Shown: positions 8,626 through 19,250, counted from the first letter of the stretch. The stretch: 64,000 nucleotides of DNA from Polaromonas sp. (GCF_016185115.1 NZ_JACPOF010000020.1:124001-188000); one strand, 5' to 3'. Program-made: numbers and translations. The notes: a model not told the origin generated them from the sequence alone.

Positions 8626-10233
8626 ATGAATTCCAGCAACCCGCGCACCGAGCATTTCGACGTTCTCATCATCGGCAGCGGCCTGGCCGGCCTGACGGCC
8701 GCCCTGCTGCTGGCCCCGACGCACCGGGTAGCGGTGGTAACCAAGCGCGACCTGCGAGATGGCGCCAGCGGATGGGCCCAGGGCGGGCTGGCAGCCGTGA
8801 TGGCCGATGGCGACACCACACAGCAACACGTTGACGACACCCTCGTGGCCGGCGCAGGCCTGTGCGATCTGGATGCCACCCGTGCCGTGGTTGAAGGCGC
8901 GCCGGCGGCAATTGCGTGGTTGCGTGAACTGGGCGTGGCCTTTTCACAAGACCCCGATCAGCCCGGCGAGTTGCACCTGACACGCGAAGGCGGCCACCGC
9001 CAGCGCCGCATTGTCCACGCAGCGGATGCCACAGGCGCAGAGGTGCAGCGAACACTTGTCAGCAAGGTACTCAAGGAGCCGCGCATCACCCTGTTTGAAC
9101 ACCACATGCTGGTGGACCTCATCATGGGCGCTGGCGACGCATATATACCCCGATGCAGCGGGGCGTATGTACTGGATGTCACCACGGGCCGTATCCAGGC
9201 CTTCACCGCCAGCCACACCATTCTTGCGACCGGCGGTGCAGGCAGGGTTTATCTGCACTCGACCAATCCTGACACCGCCACAGGTGACGGCATCGCCGCC
9301 GCCTGGCGCGCAGGTTGCAGGGTCGGCAACATGGAGTTCGTGCAGTTCCACCCGACTTCGCTCTGCCACCCAGATGCGCACTCTTTCCTGATCAGCGAGG
9401 CAGTGCGTGGCGAGGGTGGCCAATTGCTGCTGCCGACATCAAAGGGTGGTACGCGCTTCATGCCGGCGCATGACAGCCGCGCAGAGCTGGCACCGCGTGA
9501 CGTCGTCGCGCGGGCGATTGACTTCGAGATGAAAACACACGCACTTGACTGCGTCTACCTCGATATCTCGCACCAGAGCCCGGCCTTTTTGCACGAGCAC
9601 TTCCCCAACATCCTGCAGCGCTGCCTGGCGCTTGGCATAGACATTACCCGGCAACCCATACCGGTGGTACCCGCCGCCCACTACACCTGCGGCGGCGTGA
9701 TGACAGGCTTGGACGGACAGACCGACGTGGCTGGCCTGTATGCCATTGGTGAGACCGCCTGCACCGGCCTGCATGGGGCAAACCGCCTGGCCAGCAACTC
9801 ACTGGTCGAATGCCTGGTGCTGGCACGGGCGGCAGCAGAGGCGATAGGGCGGCAACAGCCCGTCGCGGCAGGACCGGTCTCAAACGGGCAAGACGACCAG
9901 ACCACGCCCATCGCCGACACCACCATGGTGGCGGACAAACTGGACGAACTGCGCCGCCTGATGTGGGACGACGTGGGCATCGTGCGCACGACCGCGGGGC
10001 TGGCACGCGCAGCGCACCGTATTGCGCTGCTGCAGTCAGAACTGAAAGTACTTGATGGCAGCTCGCGCGTCACCCGCGAATCGCTCGAGCTGCGCAACCT
10101 CGCCCAGGTGGCACAACTGATCGTGCAATCCGCCCAGGGCCGTCATGAAAGCCGTGGCCTGCATTTCAGCCGGGACTATCCCGATACCGCAGCTTCTGCC
10201 AGTCCCAGCATCCTGGTGCCCGCCGAGGCCTGA
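8626..10233 (+). CDS. nadB: L-aspartate oxidase
   Basis: NadB oxidises L-aspartate to iminoaspartate, the first step of de novo NAD synthesis. The 535-residue protein shows the FAD Rossmann motif GSGLAG at residues 17-22, the ASGWAQGG loop and the succinate dehydrogenase/fumarate reductase-like flavoprotein core. The substrate region has TSLCHPD and EAVRGEGGQLL, then HYTCGGV and GLHGANRLASNSLVE near the C-terminal third. A helical C-terminal domain follows. Its partners nadA and nadC are on the opposite strand about 1.8 kb away. The last 58 bases overlap the 3' end of the convergent pabBC gene, so the two mRNAs are complementary there. Confidence 0.97.
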   Translation: MNSSNPRTEHFDVLIIGSGLAGLTAALLLAPTHRVAVVTKRDLRDGASGWAQGGLAAVMADGDTTQQHVDDTLVAGAGLCDLDATRAVVEGAPAAIAWLRELGVAFSQDPDQPGELHLTREGGHRQRRIVHAADATGAEVQRTLVSKVLKEPRITLFEHHMLVDLIMGAGDAYIPRCSGAYVLDVTTGRIQAFTASHTILATGGAGRVYLHSTNPDTATGDGIAAAWRAGCRVGNMEFVQFHPTSLCHPDAHSFLISEAVRGEGGQLLLPTSKGGTRFMPAHDSRAELAPRDVVARAIDFEMKTHALDCVYLDISHQSPAFLHEHFPNILQRCLALGIDITRQPIPVVPAAHYTCGGVMTGLDGQTDVAGLYAIGETACTGLHGANRLASNSLVECLVLARAAAEAIGRQQPVAAGPVSNGQDDQTTPIADTTMVADKLDELRRLMWDDVGIVRTTAGLARAAHRIALLQSELKVLDGSSRVTRESLELRNLAQVAQLIVQSAQGRHESRGLHFSRDYPDTAASASPSILVPAEA

Positions 10234-12017
10234 TCAAGGCTGGCTGGTATCCAGCCGCGCAGGCTGTTCACAAACGCCAGCGACTTCACGCGGGCCAAGT
10301 CCTCCAGCCGCACCACGGCTTCCACCACGCGACCGGTCGCCAGCGCGTGCGCACGGCCCACGCCAGCCAGCAGGCCGCAGTGCAGGGCAGGCGTGACCCA
10401 GCGGCCATCCAGCAGCAGGGCCACATTTCCGCGCGTGCACTCGGTAATCTCGCCCTCGGCATTCCACAGCAGGGTGTCAAACACGCCCGGACGGATAGGG
10501 GCGAACGCATCGTAATGCGACCGCCGCGTGGTCTTGAAGCGTACAAACTCGCTGCGCGCATCGTCCATCGACGTCTGCGCCAGTTCGAGCACGACCTGCG
10601 CTGGTGATGCTGGCAGCTCAAATGCCTCGGCACGCAACTGCCCCTGCGCGTCCAGCAGCAGGCGTACGCGCCTCGCACCCGGGGCATGCTGCTGCGCCAG
10701 CAACTCCAGGACGCGCTGCACCTGCAACGCGTCCCAAGGGTAGGCAAAATGCCCCGCTGCCTGCGCCAGGCGCGCCAGATGCGCAGCCTCGTGACGCAAG
10801 CGGCCATCTTCAAGGCAGAGGGTTTCAAGCAGCTCGAAAGGCTGGCTGGCACGCTGCACAAAAGCCTGTTTGAGCTGCCATTCACGCCATTCACCAACGG
10901 CCGTTGAACCCCAGGTGATGCCGCTGCCTATCCCGCAGTGTGCGGTCCGGCCGCTCAGTGTAACACTGCGTATAGGCACATTGAAAGTCGCTGCGCCGCC
11001 GGGACGCACCACACCCAGCGCACCGCAGTAGACGCCGCGCGGCCCGGCTTCCAGGGCATGGATGGCGCGCATGGCCTGGATCTTGGGCGCGCCGGTCACA
11101 GAGCCACAGGGGAACAGTGCCGCAAAGATATCGGCCAGGCGGCAACCGCCCCTCGTACGCGCCTCGACGTCGGAGGTCATCTGCCATACCGATGGCAAAG
11201 CCTCGACGTGAAAAAGCCGGGGGACACGTACGCCAGATGGCACGGCGATGCGCGACAGGTCGTTGCGCAGCAGATCCACGATCATCACGTTTTCAGCCCG
11301 CTCCTTGGGCGACAGGCGGAGCGCTGCGGCCTGGGCGGCATCGGTTTCAGGCGTGGGGCCACGGGGCGCGGTGCCCTTCATGGGCCGCGTCAGGACCAGG
11401 CCGTCTGCCCAGTCAAAAAACAACTCTGGCGACACCGACAGCACCTGCTCCTCACCAGTGTCAAGGAAAGCCGCATAACCGCCCGGCTGGGCGCGCTGCA
11501 GGGCGTGGAACAGGGCCAGCGCAGGCTTGACCCCATCCTCCACACCCTCTGCAGACAAGGCCGACAGCACACCATGCATGCGGGCCGTGAAGTTGACCTG
11601 GTACCAGGCACCGTCTGCGATGCCCTGCTGCAGCGTGGCCAGGGCCGCATCGAAAATGCTGCGCGGGAGGGCCTGCTCCCATTCCACCCGCACCGCATCA
11701 CCAGCTGCGTCCGGCCAGGGCAACGCGCTGTCATAAACCGCAAACCAGGCCAGCGGCCCTTCAGCGGCATGGGTTTTCAAGGCGGCGTCAAAAGCAGGCG
11801 CGGCTTCATATCGCAGGTAGCCCACGCACCAGGCGCCTTGCTGCGCTGCGTGCTCCACCGCATCAAGCAGCGGCCTGACCTCGCCGGTCTCGCGGGCTAT
11901 CAGCACTTTGCGTGGCGGGCCAAAAGCGTGACGCAGGCGCCGCCCGCCTGGATCACGCGGGTCGGTGAAATCTACAAGGGCGGAAAGCCCGGACGCGGAC
12001 TCAGGCAGCGCCGACAT
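10176..12017 (-). CDS. pabB: Fused aminodeoxychorismate synthase component I / aminodeoxychorismate lyase
   Basis: This 613-residue fusion makes p-aminobenzoate for folate. Residues ~1-370 are a chorismate-binding PabB domain, with [46 protein letters not shown] and [10 protein letters not shown]. Residues ~375-613 form a class IV PLP aminotransferase fold (PabC-type), with [26 protein letters not shown] and CGLLAGVGR. The lyase Lys is probably in the [11 protein letters not shown] segment. Such PabB-PabC fusions are known in Proteobacteria. The start ATG lies 17 bases inside the end of nadA, implying translational coupling in a nadC-nadA-pabBC operon. Its glutamine amidotransferase partner PabA is not in the window. 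The 3' end overlaps nadB. Confidence 0.93.
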   Translation of the reverse strand: MSALPESASGLSALVDFTDPRDPGGRRLRHAFGPPRKVLIARETGEVRPLLDAVEHAAQQGAWCVGYLRYEAAPAFDAALKTHAAEGPLAWFAVYDSALPWPDAAGDAVRVEWEQALPRSIFDAALATLQQGIADGAWYQVNFTARMHGVLSALSAEGVEDGVKPALALFHALQRAQPGGYAAFLDTGEEQVLSVSPELFFDWADGLVLTRPMKGTAPRGPTPETDAAQAAALRLSPKERAENVMIVDLLRNDLSRIAVPSGVRVPRLFHVEALPSVWQMTSDVEARTRGGCRLADIFAALFPCGSVTGAPKIQAMRAIHALEAGPRGVYCGALGVVRPGGAATFNVPIRSVTLSGRTAHCGIGSGITWGSTAVGEWREWQLKQAFVQRASQPFELLETLCLEDGRLRHEAAHLARLAQAAGHFAYPWDALQVQRVLELLAQQHAPGARRVRLLLDAQGQLRAEAFELPASPAQVVLELAQTSMDDARSEFVRFKTTRRSHYDAFAPIRPGVFDTLLWNAEGEITECTRGNVALLLDGRWVTPALHCGLLAGVGRAHALATGRVVEAVVRLEDLARVKSLAFVNSLRGWIPASLDQASAGTRMLGLAEAAVSG

Positions 12018-13131
12018 TCGGCACCAGCCCCGCAGCCGCCTGGCCCGGGCGCAGCGTTGCCGTGAAGGCCAGCATGCGGTCTATGGGCAGGCGTGCGCGC
12101 AGGCCCGTGCCCTCGTCTACCAGCACTTCATTGGTACCGGTTTCCAGCACGTGGGCCAGTCCGGCCAGGCTGTTCATGGCCATCCAGGGACAGTGCGCGC
12201 AGCTTTTGCAGGTGGCGCTGTTGCCAGCCGTCGGCGCTTCAATAAATGTCTTGCCCGGGTTGAGCCTGCGCAGCTTGTGCATCATGCCGTTGTCGGTGGC
12301 GACAATGAACTCCTTCACGTCCATCTCGCGTGCGGCCTTGAGGATGGCCGAGGTCGAGCCCACCGCGTCGGCCAGCACCACCACGTCGGGATGTGATTCG
12401 GGATGCACCAGCACCCGGGCCAGCGGATGCTCCTTTTTGAGCTCCGCCAGTTCAAAGGCCTTGAACTCGTCATGCACGATGCATGCGCCGTTCCAGAACA
12501 GCATGTCAGCCCCAGTTTCGCGCTGCACATAGGCACCCAGGTGACGGTCAGGCGCCCAGAGTATCTTTTTGCCCTGTGACTTCAGGTGCGCCACCACATC
12601 GACTGCGCAGCCCGACGTGACCAGCCAGTCGGCGCGCGCCTTCACCGCCGCGCTGGTGTTCGCGTACACCACCACCGTGCGGTCCGGGTGCGCATCGCAA
12701 AAGGCAGTGAAATCATCCACGGGGCAGCCGAGGTCCAGCGAGCAGGTGGCGTCGGGATCGGGCATCAGCACTGTCTTGTGCGGCGACAGGATTTTTGCGG
12801 TCTCGCCCATGAAGCGCACGCCGGACACCACCAGCGTCTGCGCAGTATGGTCACGGCCGAAACGTGCCATCTCGAGCGAGTCAGACACCAGCCCGCCGGT
12901 TTCTTCGGCCAGGTCCTGCAGATCGGGATGCACGTAGTAATGCGACACCATCACCGCATTGCGGCTTTGGAGCAGGCTGCGTATGCGCTGTTTGAGCGCT
13001 GCACGCTCGGCCTGCGACGGCTCCGCAGGCACCCGCGCCCATGCGTGGCGTGTACCGCAGGCAGCGCCGGCCTGCGCAGTTTCAGGTTGTTCGTAATCGA
13101 CCCGGATATCCGGCAGGGTGGCGGAACTCAT
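12001..13131 (-). CDS. nadA: Quinolinate synthase A
   Basis: NadA condenses iminoaspartate (from NadB) with dihydroxyacetone phosphate to give quinolinate, using a [4Fe-4S] cluster. The 376-residue protein carries the pseudo-threefold NadA fold with [16 protein letters not shown], the DLGCPVDDF segment, [15 protein letters not shown] and HPESHPDVV. The cluster cysteines appear in CSLDLGCPV, near [10 protein letters not shown] and in [11 protein letters not shown]. The first codons overlap the nadC stop in an ATGA arrangement, and pabBC starts before the nadA stop, so nadC-nadA-pabBC is a tightly coupled operon. Confidence 0.97.
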   Translation of the reverse strand: MSSATLPDIRVDYEQPETAQAGAACGTRHAWARVPAEPSQAERAALKQRIRSLLQSRNAVMVSHYYVHPDLQDLAEETGGLVSDSLEMARFGRDHTAQTLVVSGVRFMGETAKILSPHKTVLMPDPDATCSLDLGCPVDDFTAFCDAHPDRTVVVYANTSAAVKARADWLVTSGCAVDVVAHLKSQGKKILWAPDRHLGAYVQRETGADMLFWNGACIVHDEFKAFELAELKKEHPLARVLVHPESHPDVVVLADAVGSTSAILKAAREMDVKEFIVATDNGMMHKLRRLNPGKTFIEAPTAGNSATCKSCAHCPWMAMNSLAGLAHVLETGTNEVLVDEGTGLRARLPIDRMLAFTATLRPGQAAAGLVPNVGAA

Positions 13132-14003
13132 GCACCCACCGCCGGCGCATCGAAGCGCATTGAGAAATCCACCGCCTGGATGTCCTTGGTCAGCGTACCG
13201 ATGCTGATGCGGTCAACGCCGGTTTCCGCCAGCGCACGCAGGCCCTCCAGCGTGACACCACCGGAAATTTCCAGCACCGCGCGGCCGGCATTGATGCGCA
13301 CGGCTTCCTGCAGGTCGGGCAGGCTCATGTTGTCCAGCAGCACCATGCGTGCACCGGCCGCCAGGGCCTGTGACAGTTCGTCGAGGTTCTCAACCTCGAT
13401 TTCCACAAAGTCGGCCTGCGCGGCCACCTGCGCTGCGCGCTGCAGCACCTGGGCGATACCGCCGGCAGCGGCAATGTGGTTCTCCTTGATCAGTACCGCG
13501 TCGTACAGGCCCACGCGGTGGTTGGTTCCACCGCCGGTCAGCACCGCATACTTCTGGGCCAGGCGCAGGCCCGGCAGGGTCTTGCGCGTGTCGACGATCT
13601 GGCTCGAAGTACCCGCCACAACGGCCACATAACCCGCTGTCTTGGTCGCAACAGCACTCAACAGCTGCAGGAAGTTCAGGCAGGTTCGCTCCGCCGACAG
13701 CAGCGCCCGGGCCTGGGCCCGGACTTCAAACACGACCTGGCCAGCCTCGCAGCGCTCGCCGTCCGCCACATGCCAGACCAGACTGGCCTGCGGGTCAAGC
13801 TGGTGGAAGGTCGCCTCGACCCAGGCCTGGCCGCAGATCACGGCGGCCTGGCGGGCCTGCACCTGCGCCCTGGCCTGGGTGGCCGCATCAATCAGGCCGG
13901 CGGTCAGGTCGCCATCGCCAATATCTTCAGCCAGTGCCCGTGCAGCATCAGCCCCAGCCAGGACAGCAAGCGCCCCAGCCGAAAAATGGAAGGATTTTTT
14001 CAT
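13128..14003 (-). CDS. nadC: Nicotinate-nucleotide pyrophosphorylase (quinolinate phosphoribosyltransferase)
   Basis: NadC converts quinolinate and PRPP to nicotinate mononucleotide, completing the branch begun by NadB and NadA. The 291-residue protein has the type II PRTase hallmarks: [13 protein letters not shown] near the N-terminus, [26 protein letters not shown] and [15 protein letters not shown], then [19 protein letters not shown] and EISGGV. The start at 14003 gives [17 protein letters not shown]; the first 20 residues are slightly hydrophobic but do not look like a functional signal peptide. It is the first gene of the nad-pab operon and is divergent from panD, with a 182-base gap. 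Confidence 0.97.
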   Translation of the reverse strand: MKKSFHFSAGALAVLAGADAARALAEDIGDGDLTAGLIDAATQARAQVQARQAAVICGQAWVEATFHQLDPQASLVWHVADGERCEAGQVVFEVRAQARALLSAERTCLNFLQLLSAVATKTAGYVAVVAGTSSQIVDTRKTLPGLRLAQKYAVLTGGGTNHRVGLYDAVLIKENHIAAAGGIAQVLQRAAQVAAQADFVEIEVENLDELSQALAAGARMVLLDNMSLPDLQEAVRINAGRAVLEISGGVTLEGLRALAETGVDRISIGTLTKDIQAVDFSMRFDAPAVGA

Positions 14004-14055
14004 AAGCCATCTAATAAAAATTGGAGTCGGCCGGTGTTTTAAACTAGCAGCCTGC

Positions 14056-14081
14056 TTTGAGGCGCCGCGGCGTACCTCAAA
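14056..14081. promoter_or_regulatory. Inverted repeat in the nadC/panD divergent gap
   Basis: The arms TTTGAGG and CCTCAAA are separated by 12 bases, and the spacer itself contains the self-complementary CGCCGCGGCG. The site lies about 50 bases upstream of the nadC start and about 105 bases upstream of panD. It could be an operator for the nad operon or a hairpin in a leader. I cannot assign a regulator. Confidence 0.35.
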
Positions 14082-14185
14082 AAACTGACGCGAATGTTAC
14101 AGCCTATTCAAAAGCGCCTTTGATTCATGACCTGCCGGCCGCAAAAAACCGGTATGCCAAAAACCGGATTCGATCCCTTCACACC

Positions 14186-14566
14186 ATGTTCCGCACCCTG
14201 CTCAAATCAAAAATCCACCGCGCTGCCGTGACGCACTGCGAGCTCAATTACGAAGGTTCATGCGCCATCGACGAAGACCTGCTTGACGCCGCCAACCTGG
14301 GCGAGAACGAGCAGGTGCACATCTGGAACATCAACAATGGCGAGCGTTTCATCACCTACGCCATCCGCGCAGAACGCGGCAGCCGCATCATCTCGGTGAA
14401 TGGTTCTGCCGCACGCCGTGCTGCGGTGGGCGACCTGGTCATCATTGCCGCCTTTGCGCAGGTTGAAGAGAAGGAAGTGAAAGGCTTTTTGCCCAAGCTT
14501 GTTTTCGTCAACCCCGACAACCGCATCAAGGAAGAGCGCTCGACCATCCCTGTGCAGCCGGCCTGA
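14186..14566 (+). CDS. panD: Aspartate 1-decarboxylase
   Basis: PanD decarboxylates L-aspartate to beta-alanine for pantothenate and CoA synthesis. The 126-residue protein is a pyruvoyl enzyme made as a proenzyme. The self-cleavage site is Gly24-Ser25 in [10 protein letters not shown], and Ser25 becomes the pyruvoyl group. The double-psi barrel segments [16 protein letters not shown] and [12 protein letters not shown] are present. I chose the ATG at 14186 ([13 protein letters not shown]), which matches the family N-terminus exactly; the upstream in-frame ATG would add 43 unrelated residues. Its pathway partners panB and panC lie 6 kb downstream on the same strand. A maturation factor PanZ/PanM is not seen. 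Confidence 0.96.
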   Translation: MFRTLLKSKIHRAAVTHCELNYEGSCAIDEDLLDAANLGENEQVHIWNINNGERFITYAIRAERGSRIISVNGSAARRAAVGDLVIIAAFAQVEEKEVKGFLPKLVFVNPDNRIKEERSTIPVQPA

Positions 14567-14675
14567 GCAGGTATAGCGTTTCTGGAAAACTGCTATCTCA
14601 CACCAGACAGGCGCGGCGATGCGAATCCGCGTAGGGTCAGCAGGCTTTTGCATTACTGAACCTTCTGGACACATC

Positions 14676-15830
14676 ATGACTTCAAAACCCGTATCCGTTT
14701 TAACCCGCCGCGACCTCGTTGCCCTGGGCGGCCTCACCGCGACCAGCCTGGTCCTTCCCGCATTCGCGCAGGCACCCGCAGCCGGGCGCACCCTGAAAAT
14801 CGGCAGCTCGTTTGACGACAGCAGTTTTGAAAAAGCCAATGGCAATGGCAACTTTCGCGGTGCTTCGGCCTGCTTCAACGCCATCAACAAAACCGGCGGC
14901 ATCAACGGTGCGAAGGTAGAGCTGGTGATTGCCGATGACCAGTTCAAGCCCGATGTCGCCAAAACAAACGCGCTGGCCTTCCAGGCTGACAAGTCCATCC
15001 TGGCCATGATCAATCCACTGGGCACGCGACAGACGGCAGCCATCATGGAGTCGGTGCAGGACATGGCCATTGTCGGCCCCAACACCGGCACCTCCGGCCT
15101 GCGCAAGACCAGCCCGCCCAATGTGTTCTGGATTCGCGCAAGCTACGACGCCGAAGTCGAGAAGCTGATCAACACCGCCATCACGCTGGGCATGAACAAA
15201 ATCGGCATCGTCTATCCCAAGGACCCCTTGGGCACATCGGTGCTGGCGGCATTTCAGAAGTCGATGGCCGATGCCAAACTCCAGCCGGTGGTTATGGCCA
15301 CAACGCCAGGCACGGCCAGCACCGAAGTCGAGCCTGCAGCACAGGCGATTGCCAAAGCACAGCCGCAAATGGTGATCATGGTGCTGGGTGGCATTGCCCC
15401 GCTATTCCTCAAGGCATTGCGCGCCGCAGGCGGCACCAGTACGGTTTACGGCCTGTCCATCAGCGCCAGTCCGGCCAACATCACAGCCATGGGCGAAAGT
15501 GGGCGCGGCATGGGCTTTGCGCTGGTCGTGCCTTCACCTTTTTCGACCAAAAATGAACTGGTGCGCCGCTACCAGATCGACATGGCCGCCAGCGGCTGGA
15601 CCGACTACTCCACGCCCACACTTGAAGGCTATGCCAATGCGCGCGTTCTGGCCGAAGGCCTGCGCCGGGCCGGCAACAACGTCACACGCGCATCGCTGAT
15701 CGCGGCGCTCGACAGCATCACCGGCTTCAACATGGGCGGCATGACCGTGAGTTTCGGCGCCGGCAACCGGGTGGGTGGCAGTTTTGTGGACGTAGGCGTG
15801 CTTGGCACCGGCGGCCGGATTGTCAGCTGA
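14676..15830 (+). CDS. Periplasmic branched-chain amino acid-type solute-binding protein (orphan, Tat signal)
   Basis: This is a 384-residue periplasmic binding protein of the Leu/Ile/Val-binding (type I, LivJ-like) family. The N-terminus has a twin-arginine signal, TRRDLVALGG, followed by a hydrophobic stretch and a likely AFAQA cleavage site near residue 30. The mature protein has the two-lobe signature: IGSSFDDSS, FNAINKTGGINGAKVELV, DDQFKPDVAKTNALAF and LEGYANARVLAEGLRRAG. No permease or ATPase genes are adjacent, so its transporter partner is elsewhere or it serves as a sensor component. Sitting between panD and bioA, it might bind a vitamin precursor, but many such orphan binding proteins exist in Comamonadaceae and the ligand is unknown. 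I chose the ATG at 14676 because it places the RR motif 10 residues in. Confidence 0.85.
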   Translation: MTSKPVSVLTRRDLVALGGLTATSLVLPAFAQAPAAGRTLKIGSSFDDSSFEKANGNGNFRGASACFNAINKTGGINGAKVELVIADDQFKPDVAKTNALAFQADKSILAMINPLGTRQTAAIMESVQDMAIVGPNTGTSGLRKTSPPNVFWIRASYDAEVEKLINTAITLGMNKIGIVYPKDPLGTSVLAAFQKSMADAKLQPVVMATTPGTASTEVEPAAQAIAKAQPQMVIMVLGGIAPLFLKALRAAGGTSTVYGLSISASPANITAMGESGRGMGFALVVPSPFSTKNELVRRYQIDMAASGWTDYSTPTLEGYANARVLAEGLRRAGNNVTRASLIAALDSITGFNMGGMTVSFGAGNRVGGSFVDVGVLGTGGRIVS

Positions 15831-15871
15831 CGGACACTGGTCTCGCGCACGCTCCGCTTTTTTTCACCTGC

Positions 15872-17206
15872 ATGTCCATGAACAACACCTCGCTGCTCCA
15901 GCGCAGCCTGACGCACGTGTGGCATCCATGCACGCAGATGAAACGGCACGAGACATCGCCGCTGGTGCCCATTGCAAAAGCCGAAGGCGTCTGGCTTTAC
16001 GACTTTGAAGGGCGCCGCTATCTTGATGGCATCAGTTCATGGTGGGTTAACCTGTTCGGCCATGGCCATCCGCACATCAAGGCCGCGCTGGTCGCGCAAC
16101 TGGATCAGCTCGACCATGTGATGCTGGCCGGTTTCACGCATGAACCCGTGGTGCAGCTGTCAGAAAAACTGGGCCAGCTCACGGGCCTGGGCCATGCCTT
16201 CTATGCCAGTGACGGCGCTTCGGCGACAGAGATAGCGCTGAAGATGAGCGCCCACTACTGGCGCAATACCGGCCGGCCAGAAAAATGCCGCTTTGTAGGC
16301 CTGGCGGGCGGCTATCACGGGGAAACTGTCGGTGCGCTGGCGGTGACCGACATTGCCCTGTTCCGCGAAGCCTACGCCCCCCTCGTGCGGCTGGCAGCCA
16401 CCGTGCCCAGCCCCGACGCCCGCGCCGCACAGCCGGGCGAAAGTGCAGCCGACGTGGCCCACCGCGCGGCCAGCGCCCTGGAGGCATGGCTGGAGCTGCA
16501 CCACAGCGGCACCGCCGCCCTTATCGTCGAGCCGCTGGTGCAGTGCGCCACCGGCATGGCCATGCACGATGCCTGTTACCTCCAGCATGTGCGTGCGCTA
16601 TGTGATCGCTATGAGGTGCACCTGGTGGTGGACGAAATCGCCACGGGCTTCGGCCGTACCGGCACGATGTTTGCCCACCAGCAGGCCGGCATACGGCCCG
16701 ACTTCATCTGCCTGTCAAAAGGCCTGACTGGCGGCACGCTGCCGCTGTCTGCGGTACTGACCACCGACACGGTCTACCAGGCTTTTTACGACGACGATGT
16801 AGCGCGCGGCTTTTTGCATTCGCACTCCTATACCGGCAACCCGCTGGCCTGCCGCGCGGCACTTGCCACACTGGAGCTGTTTGAAAAAAACGATGTGCTG
16901 GCCCGCAACGTCATGCTGACCCAGACCATCAGTCAGGCTTTTGCGCCCCTGACCTCCCACGCACGCATCAAAAACGCCAGGCAACTCGGCATGATCTGGG
17001 CATGGGACGCAAACACCACATCGCCCTCTTTTTCACGCCGCTACCAGCAGCAAGCCATGACGCACGGCGTGTTACTGAGACCGATCGGCAACACGATTTA
17101 CGCCATGCCCCCTTATGTGATGGACGAGGGAGCGGCAACGCATTTGGCGCAAGGCGCGCTCGCGGCACTTGAGGCCACGCTTGCCGAAGACAACACGCAT
17201 GCCTGA
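15872..17206 (+). CDS. bioA: Adenosylmethionine-8-amino-7-oxononanoate aminotransferase
   Basis: BioA transfers the amino group of S-adenosylmethionine to KAPA, giving 7,8-diaminopelargonate in biotin synthesis. The 444-residue fold-type I PLP enzyme shows HVWHPCTQMK near the N-terminus, RYLDGISSWWVNLFGHGHP, FYASDGASATEIALKM, GGYHGETVGAL and DEIATGFGRTG. The Schiff-base lysine is in ICLSKGLTGG. The SAM-specific W-W pair (SSWWVN) supports BioA over other class III aminotransferases. The gene overlaps the start of bioD by 8 bases, so bioA-bioD-bioF are translationally linked. Confidence 0.96.
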   Translation: MSMNNTSLLQRSLTHVWHPCTQMKRHETSPLVPIAKAEGVWLYDFEGRRYLDGISSWWVNLFGHGHPHIKAALVAQLDQLDHVMLAGFTHEPVVQLSEKLGQLTGLGHAFYASDGASATEIALKMSAHYWRNTGRPEKCRFVGLAGGYHGETVGALAVTDIALFREAYAPLVRLAATVPSPDARAAQPGESAADVAHRAASALEAWLELHHSGTAALIVEPLVQCATGMAMHDACYLQHVRALCDRYEVHLVVDEIATGFGRTGTMFAHQQAGIRPDFICLSKGLTGGTLPLSAVLTTDTVYQAFYDDDVARGFLHSHSYTGNPLACRAALATLELFEKNDVLARNVMLTQTISQAFAPLTSHARIKNARQLGMIWAWDANTTSPSFSRRYQQQAMTHGVLLRPIGNTIYAMPPYVMDEGAATHLAQGALAALEATLAEDNTHA

Positions 17207-17897
17207 GGCACGCAGGTTTTCGGTTTTTGTCACCGGAACGGACACCGGCGTCGGCAAGACACTGGTGAGTTGCGCGCTGCTGCATGCGCTTGCAAAACAC
17301 CATGCACGCGCCGTCGGCATGAAGCCGGTGGCAGCCGGAACCGAACTGATTGATGGCAGGCAGGCCAATGAGGACGTTCTGGCCTTGCGTGGGGCTTCCA
17401 GCTGCCGCGTACCGCCCGAACTGGACAACCCGGTGCTGCTGCCCGATCCGGTGTCGCCCCATATTGCGGCAGCGCGCGCGGGGGTTCGCATCAGCATGGC
17501 CCACATCGTCGCCTGCCACCGGCAGTTGCTGCACCTGGCCGACGCCGTGGTGGTGGAAGGTGCAGGCGGCTTTATGGTGCCGCTGTCGGAAACCGAAACC
17601 GGTGCCGACCTCGCCACAGCGCTGAACCTGCCCGTGGTGCTGGTAGTAGGCCTGCGCCTGGGTTGCCTCAACCATGCACTGCTCACCGCCCAGGCCATAC
17701 GTGCGCGCGGCCTGACGCTGGCAGGCTGGGCCGCCAACCACATTGACCCGGGCATGCTGGCGCAGGCCGGCAACATCGCCTTCCTGCAGCAGCAACTGGC
17801 GGCGCCGCTGCTGGCCAGCATTCCTTTTCAGTCAAAGCCTGATCCCCGAAACATCACCATGGACATTCCCCCTGCATGGCAAGTACAGCCCTTCTGA
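17199..17897 (+). CDS. bioD: Dethiobiotin synthetase
   Basis: BioD uses CO2 and ATP to close the ureido ring of dethiobiotin from diaminopelargonate. The 232-residue P-loop protein has the modified Walker [11 protein letters not shown] near the N-terminus, the [10 protein letters not shown] substrate segment, [15 protein letters not shown] and [14 protein letters not shown] chose the ATG at 17199, which overlaps the bioA stop by 8 bases and gives [15 protein letters not shown]; an earlier in-frame ATG at 17169 would only add residues inside bioA. The 3' end overlaps bioF by 22 bases. The order A-D-F with overlapping ends points to one mRNA. Confidence 0.95.
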   Translation: MPEARRFSVFVTGTDTGVGKTLVSCALLHALAKHHARAVGMKPVAAGTELIDGRQANEDVLALRGASSCRVPPELDNPVLLPDPVSPHIAAARAGVRISMAHIVACHRQLLHLADAVVVEGAGGFMVPLSETETGADLATALNLPVVLVVGLRLGCLNHALLTAQAIRARGLTLAGWAANHIDPGMLAQAGNIAFLQQQLAAPLLASIPFQSKPDPRNITMDIPPAWQVQPF

Positions 17898-19093
17898 CAA
17901 ACTCCTGGCTGGATGAATTTCCGGCGCGTATCGCAGAACTGGACCGCCTGCACCTGCGCCGCAGGCGCCGCATTGTTGTGCCGCAGGACGGTGCCTGCCT
18001 GGAGGTGGACGGGCAGTGCATGCTGGCGTTTTGCAGCAACGACTACCTCGGCCTGGCCAACCATCCGGCGCTGGTGCAGGCCGCCTGTGACGGTGCCCAT
18101 GCTTTCGGCGTAGGCTCGGCAGCCTCGCCCCTGGTCAGCGGCCACACGGCGGCCAATGCTGCACTCGAACGCGATTTGGCGCGCTTTACCGGCCAGGCGC
18201 GCGCACTCTACTTTTATGCGGGTTACGCCACCAACACCGGCATCGTGCCCGCGCTGGTCGGCAAGGGCGATGCGCTGTTTTCGGACGCACTCAACCACGC
18301 CTGCCTGATTGATGGCGCCCGGCTGTCGGGCGCGCAGATTCATCGCTACGCGCACGCTGACCTGGCAGCGCTGGAACAGGCGCTTGGCAACAGCCCGGCG
18401 CGGCGAAAGCTCGTCATCAGCGACGCCGTGTTCAGCATGGATGGCGATGTAGCCGATATACCGGCGCTGCTGGCCTTGTGCGAGCGTTACGACGCCCTGT
18501 TGCTGCTCGACGACGCACACGGCTTTGGGGTGATGGGGCCGCAGGGACGCGGCAGCCTCGCGCACTTTGGCCTGTCGGGCGAAAACGCCTCGCCCCGCGT
18601 GCTCTACATGGCCACGCTGGGCAAGGCCGCAGGTGTGGCAGGGGCCTTTGTGGCTGGCAGCGACGCCCTGATTGAATGGCTGCTGCAAAAAACCCGCAGC
18701 TATATTTTCGCCACCGCCGCCCCCGCCTTGCTGGCCACGGCCCTGCAAACCAGCCTGCAGCTGATTGAGCAGGACGAGTGGCGGCGCGAGCACCTGCAGC
18801 GCCTGATTGCGCGCCTGCGTCAAGGCCTGACTCAGGGCCTGCAAGGCAGTTCATGGCAGCTGGGCGAGTCGCCCACCGCCATTCAGCCCGTGGTGATTGG
18901 GCCCAACGACGCTGCGCTGGCCGTGATGGAAGGCCTGCGCGCACGCGGACTGTGGGTGCCCGCCATTCGACCGCCGACTGTGGCGGTGGGCACTGCGCGT
19001 TTACGCATTGCCCTGTCCGCCGCGCACACCGAGGCCGACATTGACCGTCTGGTGCTCGCATTGACAGACCTGGCCAGAACAGGTGCCGCATGA
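17876..19093 (+). CDS. bioF: 8-amino-7-oxononanoate synthase
   Basis: BioF condenses pimeloyl-ACP (or CoA) with L-alanine to form KAPA, the entry to the conserved part of biotin synthesis. The 405-residue alpha-oxoamine synthase has [61 protein letters not shown] and the PLP-lysine segment [14 protein letters not shown]. The N-terminal ~25 residues are variable. It starts 22 bases inside bioD. No bioC or bioH, which make the pimeloyl chain in many bacteria, is linked in this window. Confidence 0.95.
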   Translation: MASTALLTNSWLDEFPARIAELDRLHLRRRRRIVVPQDGACLEVDGQCMLAFCSNDYLGLANHPALVQAACDGAHAFGVGSAASPLVSGHTAANAALERDLARFTGQARALYFYAGYATNTGIVPALVGKGDALFSDALNHACLIDGARLSGAQIHRYAHADLAALEQALGNSPARRKLVISDAVFSMDGDVADIPALLALCERYDALLLLDDAHGFGVMGPQGRGSLAHFGLSGENASPRVLYMATLGKAAGVAGAFVAGSDALIEWLLQKTRSYIFATAAPALLATALQTSLQLIEQDEWRREHLQRLIARLRQGLTQGLQGSSWQLGESPTAIQPVVIGPNDAALAVMEGLRARGLWVPAIRPPTVAVGTARLRIALSAAHTEADIDRLVLALTDLARTGAA

Positions 19094-19250
19094 AAAATCC
19101 GCCGGCATCAGGGCTGGCTAAAATTTACATCGACAGGATGGCGCACCTCTGTCGTCATGCGCGAGCCGGCGCACCGGACAGATCGAAAAACTGCTGACAC
19201 CGATCCCCTTGCATTTGTGAATATTTCAATACATTAGGAGCGCCACATTC

